Below are positions 1 to 6,620 of a stretch of 10,845 nt of DNA, piece by piece. A model generated the notes under the pieces. It worked only from the letters and a program-made list of their open reading frames with translations. It did not search any database and was not told the origin of the DNA. The position numbers and the translations under genes are program-made. Origin of the DNA: Candidatus Woesearchaeota archaeon (lineage in GTDB: Archaea > Nanobdellota > Nanobdellia > Woesearchaeales > UBA10200); assembly GCA_018302185.1 (NCBI GenBank), contig JAGVZX010000023.1, positions 1 through 10,845 on the forward strand, read 5' to 3'. The stretch's first letter is position 1, and every line of letters begins with the position of its first letter.

Positions 1-1
1 T

Positions 2-1594
2 TTTGTTTATCTGAATATCACTAACCAGACATATTATTGGGCAGTCAAGACTATTGATGCTTCGCATCTTGAATCTAACTACAGCGCAGAGCAGACATAT
101 CCTGATGAAAATAATCCTGAATCTTCACCGAGTCCTTCATCAAGCATCTCTGGAGGCGGAGGAGGTGGCGCTGCAGCAATTATAGCAGCAGATGCTTCTG
201 AAAAAAATATTGCTGCAGTTAAGACGCATATATTTACAAAGATAGAAGCAGGAGCTACTCCTATAGCCACACTGGATAAGCCTGAGATTGCCATCAGTGA
301 AATCAAGTTTGAAGCTGCTAAATCACTTGCCAATGTTGAGATAAAGGTTTCAAGCCTAAAAGATAAGCCAACTGTAATGCCTGCTGCAGATAAAGTCTAC
401 CAATATCTTGAGATTGTGCCAAAGAATTTAAAATCAACAGATATGAACAAAGCAACTATCTCATTTAAGGTAACAAAATACTGGCTTAACGCAAATGGAT
501 TTAAAGAATCAGATGTTGTTTTATCAAGATACGCTTCAAATGTTTGGACACAGCTTTCTACAAATGTTATAAAGAGTGATGCTGATGATGTTAGATATAA
601 TGCAGAAACACCAGGATTCAGCTATTTTGCGATAGTTTCTAAAGTGATTAAAGCAGAGAGTAAAGCTGCTGATAAGCTTAATGAGACTGATAAGAAAAAA
701 GCAGAAATAAGTGAGGAAAAACAAAATATTGAAAAGAAGGATGTAAAAGAAGAGCAGCCTAGAAAGATAGAAGCTGTTGATAAAAATAAGATAGAGACTA
801 GTGTAAAGCAAGGATTAAAAGAAGGCTTAGTTACGGTTCAGCAGATAATTGTTTCTTGGTCTAAGATAATTCTTTTGTTGATCGTAGTTTTGTCAGGAAG
901 CTATGCAGGATATAGAAGATATTCTGCAGAGCAAGTGTTGGAAATGCCGAAAGTTGAGACGCAACAAGAGATTATTGCTGAGCAATCTGATATTGCCATA
1001 GGATCTCAGACAACCCAGAAAGTTGAAAATGCCATACAACAGATACAAACACTTCCACCTGTGCCGCAGCTTGCAAAAAAAAGTGAACGGCAAAAGTCAA
1101 TGATCTTGCAAAAAATTGCTGTAGATATTGATGTGATGGAAAACCTGAGAAAAAAGAGCATAAAAAGATATCAAGAACATAGATTAAGGTGGATGAAGAG
1201 GGCAGAGATGCCTGTTTTAGAGAAGAAGCCGGTTATTAAACCAAGAAAAGAGATTGAGAATAAAAAAACATCCAAGGAAAAAAGAGAAGATATTAAGGAT
1301 GACATAAAAAAGCAGCAAGAGATAGTGAGCATTAACGCTCCAGCTCAGGATAAGCATGAATTTAGGAAAGAAAACAAAGATATAAGCAAGAAAAAGGACA
1401 GGATTGCTTTGTTTAAGATATTGCAGTTAGAGAAAAAGATATTTGAAGTTCATGGATTATACAGCTTAAACAAGCTTAGAGATGCAAAAGCATTATACAA
1501 TAAAGTTGCTGCTGAATATGAGACATTAGATAAAGAAGAGAAAAAAAGGGTATACAAGCCGATTGTAGAGCTGAATAAATTGCTAAGAAAATAG
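2..1594 (+). CDS. PGF-pre-PGF domain surface protein with C-terminal charged cytoplasmic tail (5' partial)
   Basis: The frame is open from the left edge, so the first ATG at 377 is internal and the gene starts outside the window; 530 residues are visible. The first ~30 residues (YYWAVKTIDA, then NYS) look like the end of a fibronectin-III-type extracellular domain and carry N-glycosylation sequons (NIT, NQT, NYS). After a Ser/Pro linker and a run of six glycines (about residues 51-56) comes a PGF-pre-PGF domain ending in TPGFSYFAIVSK (about 205-214), a known archaeal surface-protein domain. A K/E-rich segment follows, then one membrane span at about 282-303 (IILLLIVVLSGSYAGY), then about 225 residues rich in Lys and Glu, probably coiled coil. 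The last ~55 residues are helical (DAKALYNKVAAEYETL, KKRVYKPIVELNKLL), a tail type I associate with DPANN surface proteins from memory. No PGF-CTERM is seen. Inferred topology is N-terminus outside, tail inside. Confidence 0.85.
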   Translation, partial: FVYLNITNQTYYWAVKTIDASHLESNYSAEQTYPDENNPESSPSPSSSISGGGGGGAAAIIAADASEKNIAAVKTHIFTKIEAGATPIATLDKPEIAISEIKFEAAKSLANVEIKVSSLKDKPTVMPAADKVYQYLEIVPKNLKSTDMNKATISFKVTKYWLNANGFKESDVVLSRYASNVWTQLSTNVIKSDADDVRYNAETPGFSYFAIVSKVIKAESKAADKLNETDKKKAEISEEKQNIEKKDVKEEQPRKIEAVDKNKIETSVKQGLKEGLVTVQQIIVSWSKIILLLIVVLSGSYAGYRRYSAEQVLEMPKVETQQEIIAEQSDIAIGSQTTQKVENAIQQIQTLPPVPQLAKKSERQKSMILQKIAVDIDVMENLRKKSIKRYQEHRLRWMKRAEMPVLEKKPVIKPRKEIENKKTSKEKREDIKDDIKKQQEIVSINAPAQDKHEFRKENKDISKKKDRIALFKILQLEKKIFEVHGLYSLNKLRDAKALYNKVAAEYETLDKEEKKRVYKPIVELNKLLRK

Positions 1595-1648
1595 TAAATT
1601 AGGGGGTTAGTAAGAAAGATTAGTTTTTTAGCTATTGGTTTTAGGAAG

Positions 1649-2044
1649 ATGATGTTCTCACAATTAATCCGAAAGAAGGTATTTTATTGGTTGTTGGTAA
1701 TTAGTTACATGTCTTTAATCTTTTATTTATCATCAATTCCTAGTATAGATATAGTAACAAAGATCCCTATTAATGACAAAATCTTGCATGCTGCTGAATT
1801 TTTTATATTAGCAGCATTGCTGCATATGTGCTTTAACATAGCCGATAACAAAATGATAAATAAAAATAGATATTTTTTAGCTATAACGATTACGACTATA
1901 TACGCAATCTCTGACGAATTTCACCAGTCTTTTGTTCCTGGAAGAGTAGCTGATATTTTTGATTTGACAGCAGATAGTATAGGAGCAAGCATAATACTTA
2001 TATTTAAGTTTGTAAATAAGAAATATTTTAATATAAGTAGATAA
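1649..2044 (+). CDS. VanZ-like integral membrane protein
   Basis: This 131-residue protein has four predicted membrane spans and the VanZ-like signature: YLSSIPS near residues 26-32, DKILHAAEFFILAALL (43-58), and SDEFHQSFVPGR (88-99) followed by DIFDLTADSIGA. These His, Glu/Asp and Arg residues at membrane edges are what the family conserves. VanZ-like proteins are linked to envelope stress or antibiotic tolerance in bacteria, and their biochemical role is unsettled. The start is ambiguous. ATG at 1649 and ATG at 1652 are adjacent, and the AGGAAG at 1643-1648 is too close to be an ideal ribosome site for either. A stop in the same frame at 1595 and the lack of other start codons limit the choice to these two. 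It lies 54 bases after the surface-protein gene and 44 bases before the lipoprotein gene, all envelope genes on the same strand. Confidence 0.8.
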   Translation: MMFSQLIRKKVFYWLLVISYMSLIFYLSSIPSIDIVTKIPINDKILHAAEFFILAALLHMCFNIADNKMINKNRYFLAITITTIYAISDEFHQSFVPGRVADIFDLTADSIGASIILIFKFVNKKYFNISR

Positions 2045-2088
2045 GTTATATGCTAGAATAAAGATTACTTGTATCAAAGGGATTGAAT

Positions 2089-2847
2089 ATGAGAAATAAC
2101 TCAAATAACTCAGCAAAAATCATATTAGTGTCCTTATTAATTGTAATTTCAGTATTGATCTCCAGCTGCTCTAAAATAGTATGTGAAGAACCTTCAATTA
2201 TAGACCAAGAGAATAACAGCTGTTGCAATGATATAAATAGAAACCATGTTTGCGACGAGAAAGAAGGCAAGCTAGTTTGGCCTGCAGGCAAGATTGTTGA
2301 TCAGTATGGAAAACTGCCAAAAGAAAACATCAAAGTACAAAATGATGACAATACAATGACCGATGATTTAAATAAAGAAGAGGAAGATAAGATGGCTGCA
2401 AAAAATGTAAAGGATAATCCTAACAGGATAGCAAAGATCGTTACAAATAAAGGTACGATCATGTTTGAATTATTTGAGGATAAAGCGCCTAATACTGCAA
2501 AGAATTTTATTGATCTTGCTAGTTCAGGATTTTATAATGGCTTAAAATTCCATCGCTATGTTCCTGGATTTGTCATACAAGGAGGAGATCCAAAAGGAGA
2601 CGGTACAGGCAATTCTGGGAGAAATATAAAGCTGGAGATAAACAAGGACTTAAAGCATACGTTAGGTGCTGTTGCCATGGCACGCAGCTCTGACCCAGAC
2701 AGCGCAAGCTCACAGTTCTATATCACATTGGCTGAAACCCCTAACTTAGACGGACAGTATGCTGTATTCGGAAAAGTGATTGAAGGCATGGATGTTGTCC
2801 TATTGTTAAGGCAGGGAGATGTGATGAAAGAAGTTAGTGTTAGATAA
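2089..2847 (+). CDS. Cyclophilin-type peptidyl-prolyl cis-trans isomerase, lipoprotein
   Basis: This 252-residue protein catalyses cis-trans isomerisation of X-Pro bonds, probably on proteins outside the membrane. It has a basic start, a hydrophobic stretch at 11-26 and a lipobox LISSC with Cys27 as the likely lipidation site. A short loop, D48-I-N50-R-N52-H-V-C-D56-xx-E59, has oxygen ligands at EF-hand-loop positions and is bracketed by Cys45, Cys46 and Cys55, suggesting a small disulfide-tied calcium site. A charged linker (about 75-112) leads to a single-domain cyclophilin (113-252). FHRYVPGFVIQGGD (154-167) supplies the catalytic Arg156 and Gln164, SSQFYITL follows at 207-214 and DGQYAVFGKV at 221-230. 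The Trp of human CypA (W121) is Asn here, as is common outside eukaryotes. I chose ATG 2089 rather than TTG 2083 because AAAGGGA (2076-2082) sits 6 bases upstream of the ATG. Confidence 0.93.
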   Translation: MRNNSNNSAKIILVSLLIVISVLISSCSKIVCEEPSIIDQENNSCCNDINRNHVCDEKEGKLVWPAGKIVDQYGKLPKENIKVQNDDNTMTDDLNKEEEDKMAAKNVKDNPNRIAKIVTNKGTIMFELFEDKAPNTAKNFIDLASSGFYNGLKFHRYVPGFVIQGGDPKGDGTGNSGRNIKLEINKDLKHTLGAVAMARSSDPDSASSQFYITLAETPNLDGQYAVFGKVIEGMDVVLLLRQGDVMKEVSVR

Positions 2848-2886
2848 AAGATAAATATATAAAACAATAAATTTCTAAAGGATATT

Positions 2887-3297
2887 ATGTACCCTTACCA
2901 GCATTTTATATCGTGTATTATCTTAAGTATAGTTTTATGGCCGTTCTTTGGAACACTTAGCCTGCTTTGCTTTATCGGCGGATTTTTGGTTGATATTGAC
3001 CATAACCTATGGTATATGTACAAGCATAAGACCTGGAACGGATTCAAAGCATATCCTCATTATATAAAAGCTGCAAGAAAGAAAGAGCGTGTCGGCAAAT
3101 GCTTTATGATCTTCCATACAATTGAGTTTTTTATTATTCTGGTTATTTTGAGCTTTTTTTACATGTCAATAGTTTTAGTCTTGCTCGGATTGATATTGCA
3201 TTGGATTTTGGACAGCATGCATAAGCTGAAAGACAACCATTTTGATGATAGGGTATTCTCATTGGTATATGAACGCATAAAGCAAGAGAAAAATTAA
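2887..3297 (+). CDS. Small membrane protein with DxDH and HWxxDxxH motifs (YdjM/DUF457-like hydrolase candidate)
   Basis: This 136-residue membrane protein has about three or four hydrophobic segments. Candidate metal ligands lie at their ends: His6, DIDH (36-39), FHT with His77, and HWILDSMH with His105, Asp109 and His112. An N-terminal His, then a DxDH, then later His residues at helix ends is the pattern of the YdjM/DUF457 family, annotated as membrane-bound metal-dependent hydrolases. I assign it by pattern only and the substrate is unknown. The match is short, because members of that family are usually longer, so a distinct DPANN-specific family is also possible. The AAAGGAT at 2877-2883 provides a ribosome site 3 bases before the ATG. 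An AT-rich stretch at 2852-2863 upstream could contain a TATA box, in which case the message would be almost leaderless. Confidence 0.7.
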   Translation: MYPYQHFISCIILSIVLWPFFGTLSLLCFIGGFLVDIDHNLWYMYKHKTWNGFKAYPHYIKAARKKERVGKCFMIFHTIEFFIILVILSFFYMSIVLVLLGLILHWILDSMHKLKDNHFDDRVFSLVYERIKQEKN

Positions 3298-3365
3298 GAT
3301 AGGGATAGATGATAAGAATTGAGGATAAGATATAGAGAGGTACAAGGTTTAAGATATTTCACAAA

Positions 3366-4460
3366 ATGCAAAGAAAAAAAATATTATACGGGATAGAAGG
3401 AGAAGGTTATGGCCATGCCACAAGAAGCAAAGCCATCATCGAGCAGCTGTCAAAAGACTATGATATATTGATTGCTGCCAGCAATAAGGCATATAATTTA
3501 TTGAAAGATGAATATAAAACAATAAAGATAAAAAATTTTCCGGTGACATACAGTTATTCAAAAGATAAGATAGTGGTAAGAGTCAATACATTTAAGACTA
3601 TAATTTATAATATCATCAGGTCACCTTATGTTTTGTGGTATAACATCAAGCTTATAAGAGAGGCGAACAGATTTCAGCCAGACATCATTATAACAGACTA
3701 TGAGGCATTTACAGCATGGTATGCGTTATTTTTTCGCAAAAAGATTGTTGTTGTAGATAACTTCCATCTGTTTACAGATACGCCGATAAATAGGAAGCTT
3801 AGCTTAATGGATAAGGTTATTAGCATTATTCTGACTAAATTTAAGATACCATCTGCAGATTACTATCTGATCCCTACTTTTTTGCCGCCCTTGATGACAG
3901 GCTGTTTACAGAGACATGATAATAAAAATGTGATTTTTTGTTCGCCGATGATAAGGGATAGATTTAAGCCACTAAAGCCGCAGATAAAAGATTATGTTAT
4001 AGTATACCAAACAGCTAATTTTGAGCCGGTGATTAATGTTATTAAAAGTATCAAGAATCAGAGATTTATAATTTATAATGTCCCTAACATAGATTATAAC
4101 AAGGAGGGGAAAAAGAATAAGAATATAACATATAAAAAGTTCTCTGAAAAAGAGTTTGCACAGGATTTGGCAGGCGCAAAAGCAGTGATAATTAATGGAG
4201 GCTTTAGTTTGATCACTGAAGCATTATACTTTAAAAAGCCTGTCCTTTGTTTCCCTATCCTTGACCATTTTGAGCAGAAGATCAATGCTTTATTGGTTAA
4301 AGAAGCAGGATATGGTGAATGTGCATATAAGTTTGATGAAGGTGTGATTATGCAATTTATAGAAAAGCTTGATGTTTATAGAGAAAGATTGAATAAGTAT
4401 GATAGCAAGGCTTATAAGAATCCTGTATTGCTCATTAAAAAGATCATAGATCCAGGATAG
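3366..4460 (+). CDS. MJ1255/VC2487-family glycosyltransferase (GT-B, MurG-like)
   Basis: This 364-residue protein probably transfers a sugar from a nucleotide donor at the cytoplasmic face of the membrane. The N-terminal acceptor domain carries GEGYGHATR (12-20), the glycine-rich loop with a His typical of the MJ1255/VC2487 family, and PDIIITDYEA (105-114). The C-terminal donor domain carries NGGFSLITEAL (277-287), KKPVLCFPI (290-298) and HFEQKINA (301-308), the nucleotide-sugar signature shared with MurG-type enzymes. There is no membrane span; basic and hydrophobic patches near 75-100 (IIRSPYVLWYNIK) may rest on the membrane. Length is normal for the family. ATG 3366 is the only plausible start because a stop lies in frame at 3333. 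No good ribosome site precedes it (AGAGAGG at 3334-3340 is 25 bases away), so translation may be weak. Acceptor and donor cannot be told from sequence. Confidence 0.88.
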   Translation: MQRKKILYGIEGEGYGHATRSKAIIEQLSKDYDILIAASNKAYNLLKDEYKTIKIKNFPVTYSYSKDKIVVRVNTFKTIIYNIIRSPYVLWYNIKLIREANRFQPDIIITDYEAFTAWYALFFRKKIVVVDNFHLFTDTPINRKLSLMDKVISIILTKFKIPSADYYLIPTFLPPLMTGCLQRHDNKNVIFCSPMIRDRFKPLKPQIKDYVIVYQTANFEPVINVIKSIKNQRFIIYNVPNIDYNKEGKKNKNITYKKFSEKEFAQDLAGAKAVIINGGFSLITEALYFKKPVLCFPILDHFEQKINALLVKEAGYGECAYKFDEGVIMQFIEKLDVYRERLNKYDSKAYKNPVLLIKKIIDPG

Positions 4461-4477
4461 AATAAAGCTGCACAAAA

Positions 4478-4491
4478 ACTAAATATTTAAG
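4478..4491 (+). promoter_or_regulatory. Candidate TATA box for the 4609-9123 gene run
   Basis: The 148-base gap between 4460 and 4609 is the largest between same-strand genes here, so the five-gene run probably starts its own transcript. CTAAATATTTAAG, preceded by an A-rich stretch resembling a BRE, is the best archaeal TATA match and would place the start near 4511, giving a leader of about 100 bases. ATTTATAAG at 4501-4509 and ATATAAG at 4576-4582 are alternatives; the latter would remove the ribosome site. The rest of the gap shows only a weak TGTCG/CGACA inverted repeat (4544-4548 and 4572-4576). Confidence 0.3.
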
Positions 4492-4594
4492 TTTGAAGCC
4501 ATTTATAAGATTGATGAGTATCATGTTCATAAAAATTAGTAATTGTCGCCGATTTTAGAGAAAGATTTAATCGACATATAAGTAAATTAATCTT

Positions 4595-4600
4595 GAGGGA
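4595..4600 (+). promoter_or_regulatory. Ribosome binding site of the Yip1-like gene
   Basis: GAGGGA lies 8 bases before the ATG at 4609. It is one of the better purine-rich sites in the window and supports that start. Confidence 0.6.
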
Positions 4601-4608
4601 AAAGTACC

Positions 4609-5124
4609 ATGTTTAACACGCTGAAAAAGCAGGTCAATAGGTGCATATTGATATTGTATGACCCAAAGCAATCATTTCATGAGTTAGAAAAAGAATCTTT
4701 GGAAGAAGTTACCTCATATTATATGCAGATGCTTTTATTTGCAGGAGCTGCAACTGGGTTGTTTAATCTCATGTTTTTGCTCTCAAAGACACTTTATCTG
4801 GATTTTATAGTGGACATAGATGTCAGATATAGCATCGTGTTCAATTATCTGGTCGGAAGAGCAACATCATTGGTATTTTTCTATATTTTTGGCGGAACAA
4901 TACTTCTGTTTTTTCTAAGTATGATCATCAGGATATTTATAAGATTAAGATATGCCGAACTGTTAAAGCTGCTGATGTATTCTATAGCGCCTTTACTGTT
5001 GTTCGGATGGATCGTAGGTTTTCAGGCTATAGCCGTTATATGGTGTATTTTTTTGTTTGTAATCGGATTAAAGACATACACCGTAAAAAGTATAAAAAAA
5101 GACACTATATCAAACAGGAACTAG
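4609..5124 (+). CDS. Yip1-like integral membrane protein
   Basis: This 171-residue protein begins with a short amphipathic cytoplasmic part containing YDPKQSFHELEKES (about 17-30), the P-x-x-x-F motif that opens Yip1-domain proteins. About five membrane spans follow. The C-terminal part ELLKLLMYSIAPLL, then a loop, then AVIWCIFLFVIGLKTY matches the usual Yip1 ending (small-residue/Pro kink, then Trp and GL). In eukaryotes Yip1 proteins act in vesicle transport; in archaea and bacteria the domain's role is unknown, and it may shape or organise the membrane or assist an exporter. The stop at 5122-5124 is immediately followed by the next ATG, so it is translated together with the thioredoxin-fold gene. 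It heads a run ending in two membrane glycosyltransferases, so an accessory role in polysaccharide assembly is a reasonable guess. Confidence 0.72.
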   Translation: MFNTLKKQVNRCILILYDPKQSFHELEKESLEEVTSYYMQMLLFAGAATGLFNLMFLLSKTLYLDFIVDIDVRYSIVFNYLVGRATSLVFFYIFGGTILLFFLSMIIRIFIRLRYAELLKLLMYSIAPLLLFGWIVGFQAIAVIWCIFLFVIGLKTYTVKSIKKDTISNRN

Positions 5125-5856
5125 ATGAAAAAAGACAGATCATCATTAAAGATTAAGTCTGCGGTAATTTTGGTAGTTGTGATAGCTTCTTTGCTATTGT
5201 ATATGGCAGGAGTATTTAGCGGCCTGTTGGCAAACAAGATCATCAAGAAAGAGACAGAGCAGAACATAGAGATACTTAAAGAGAAGACACAGAAAGACCT
5301 TATAGCTCTCAAAGAATATATCTCTTTTTTAGATTCAAACCTTAAAAGCATGCAGTTTGAAGATACATTTGTAAAAACATTGATTCCTGAGAAGAGATGC
5401 GAGTTCTTGAGGATCTCTTTGACACAATTAGTGAATCAATTAGGGTATTATTGGGATAAGCTGCCTTATAGGATAGAAGAATATGAGAAGAAGAATGCGC
5501 TTTCTGAAGAATATATAAAGCTTCGTGACCAATACTCACAGCTATCAATCAGGATATGGATACTCGCGAAAAACCAGTATGAGGAATGCAATACTAATAT
5601 CGTTCATGGGCTATATTTTTACTCGGTAGATTGTGACAACTGTGTCGCACAGGGAGAAGAGCTTGATAAGTTGCATGAAAGAGTTACTGAGAGCGGAAAA
5701 GAGATGATAATGTTCCCTATTAATTTTGATTCCGATGATATCATGATACAAAACCTGAAAAGATTTTATTCTATCAATGCCACTCCTGCCGTAATAATAA
5801 ATGATGATATGCACCAAGGAAGGTTATTTCTAGCTGAGGAGTTATGGACAGACTAG
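5125..5856 (+). CDS. Membrane-anchored thioredoxin-fold protein with CDNC site
   Basis: This 243-residue protein has one N-terminal span (about 10-36), then a coiled-coil/helical region (about 40-150) and a C-terminal thioredoxin-fold domain (about 158-243). The probable active site is C170-D-N-C173 at the end of strand LYFYSVD, and the matching cis-Pro is in NATPAVII (Thr220-Pro221). Two extra cysteines in the helical part, Cys92 and Cys155, could form a disulfide or exchange with the active site. The layout of anchor, helical spacer (with LSIRIWIL and EEC before the Trx domain) and CxxC domain is one I recall as recurrent in DPANN genomes without an assigned role. The domain likely faces outside and acts as an oxidoreductase. 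It ends soon after the last strand. AGGAA (5116-5120) inside the end of the previous gene serves as its ribosome site. Confidence 0.82.
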   Translation: MKKDRSSLKIKSAVILVVVIASLLLYMAGVFSGLLANKIIKKETEQNIEILKEKTQKDLIALKEYISFLDSNLKSMQFEDTFVKTLIPEKRCEFLRISLTQLVNQLGYYWDKLPYRIEEYEKKNALSEEYIKLRDQYSQLSIRIWILAKNQYEECNTNIVHGLYFYSVDCDNCVAQGEELDKLHERVTESGKEMIMFPINFDSDDIMIQNLKRFYSINATPAVIINDDMHQGRLFLAEELWTD

Positions 5857-5876
5857 ATATAAAAGACAGAAAATGA
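5844..5876 (+). other. Ten-codon mini-ORF coupled to the DsbA-like gene start (candidate)
   Basis: GAGGAG at 5836-5841, the strongest ribosome-site match in this run, precedes ATG 5844 by 2 bases. That ATG opens a 10-codon frame (MDRLDIKDRK) whose TGA at 5874-5876 overlaps the ATG at 5873 as ATGA. The next gene has no good ribosome site of its own, so re-initiation from this mini-ORF could supply its translation. The caution is that GAGGAG also encodes Glu-Glu of the upstream protein and may be there by chance. Confidence 0.25.
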
Positions 5877-6619
5877 ATAATGCTCCTAAAAAACCAGAAT
5901 TAAGGCGATTGAGAATAAAGTTATTTTTATTTTTAGTGATCATGCTTATTTTTATTAGTGCCTTCGCCGGCTATCTTTTTAAGATAGAGCTGGAAAAAAA
6001 GCCGATTATTAAGCAAAAATTAGATTCAAATGAGATAGATTACATCTATGATTTTTATACAGATGCGCCTCCAAATCACAGGGACATGGCATTTCTTGGG
6101 GATGATGATGCACCGATTAAGTTTGTGGCATATCTTGACATTGCCTCAGGTTCTTCAAAATTTTTTATTTTGAGCATATTGCCATTATTAAAGGAGAATT
6201 ATATTGATAAAGGCATTATAAAGTTTTATGCTAAACAGCCTATAACAAATGATGACTTAAAAAAACACACAGATAAGTTTATTTATTATAAAAGCCTGTT
6301 ATGCATTAGAGAGATAAAAAAAGAGGTGTATTTTAAATTTTATTTTGACCTATATTACAATCAGTCTATTGATGATATCAGCTATCTGTTGGATAAGCAC
6401 GGAATTTCCGCGGAAGGATATGAAGAATGCATGAGAGATAGGGATTTTGAAGCAGCAGCCATAGATATATCAGAGACTGAGAATTTTGGGATAATAGGCA
6501 TAAACCCAAAATTTTATATAGGTATAGACGGTACTGATTTCACTGCTATCGAGGGCATACCGAAATTTAATAGATTCAATAGGACGATAAAAGATTATGA
6601 GATTTTAATAGGAAGATAA
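5873..6619 (+). CDS. Membrane-anchored DsbA-fold protein lacking the catalytic cysteines
   Basis: This 248-residue protein has a positively charged start, one span (about 16-36) and an extracytoplasmic domain of the DsbA/thioredoxin_4 type: FLGDDDAPIKFVAYLDI (74-90), then ILPLLKENYIDKGIIKFYAKQP, the helical insertion with LLCIREIKKEVYFKFYFDLYYNQ, and the ending GINPKFYIG with cis-Pro at 212. Where the family has CxxC, this protein has S92-G-S-S95, in exact register (D-x-x-C-x-x-C-K becomes D-I-A-S-G-S-S-K). It therefore cannot act as a dithiol oxidase. Two other cysteines of the fold, Cys144 and Cys186, remain and may form a structural disulfide. The protein may be a chaperone-like or binding version of DsbA, perhaps partnering the CDNC protein encoded just upstream. 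It starts 16 bases after that gene, and its stop lies one base before the next gene. Confidence 0.8.
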   Translation: MNNAPKKPELRRLRIKLFLFLVIMLIFISAFAGYLFKIELEKKPIIKQKLDSNEIDYIYDFYTDAPPNHRDMAFLGDDDAPIKFVAYLDIASGSSKFFILSILPLLKENYIDKGIIKFYAKQPITNDDLKKHTDKFIYYKSLLCIREIKKEVYFKFYFDLYYNQSIDDISYLLDKHGISAEGYEECMRDRDFEAAAIDISETENFGIIGINPKFYIGIDGTDFTAIEGIPKFNRFNRTIKDYEILIGR

Positions 6620-6620
6620 T

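Noticed and set aside
79..333. Minus-strand open frame with a proline run
   Set aside because: It is the complement of the poly-glycine part of the PGF-pre-PGF gene, whose frame is open through the region with domain matches.
377..379. ATG 377 as the start of the first gene
   Set aside because: The same frame is open back to position 2 and encodes the beginning of the PGF-pre-PGF domain, so this Met is internal.
1623..1630. T-run as terminator after the first gene
   Set aside because: A six-T run alone in AT-rich DNA is not evidence of a terminator, and the next same-strand gene starts 19 bases later.
2083..2085. TTG start for the cyclophilin gene
   Set aside because: ATG 2089 is two codons downstream with AAAGGGA at proper spacing.
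4511..4576. Box C/D RNA in the 4461-4608 gap (TGATGAG near 4512)
   Set aside because: No CTGA D box follows within a usual distance and no terminal stem forms. Only a weak TGTCG/CGACA repeat is present.
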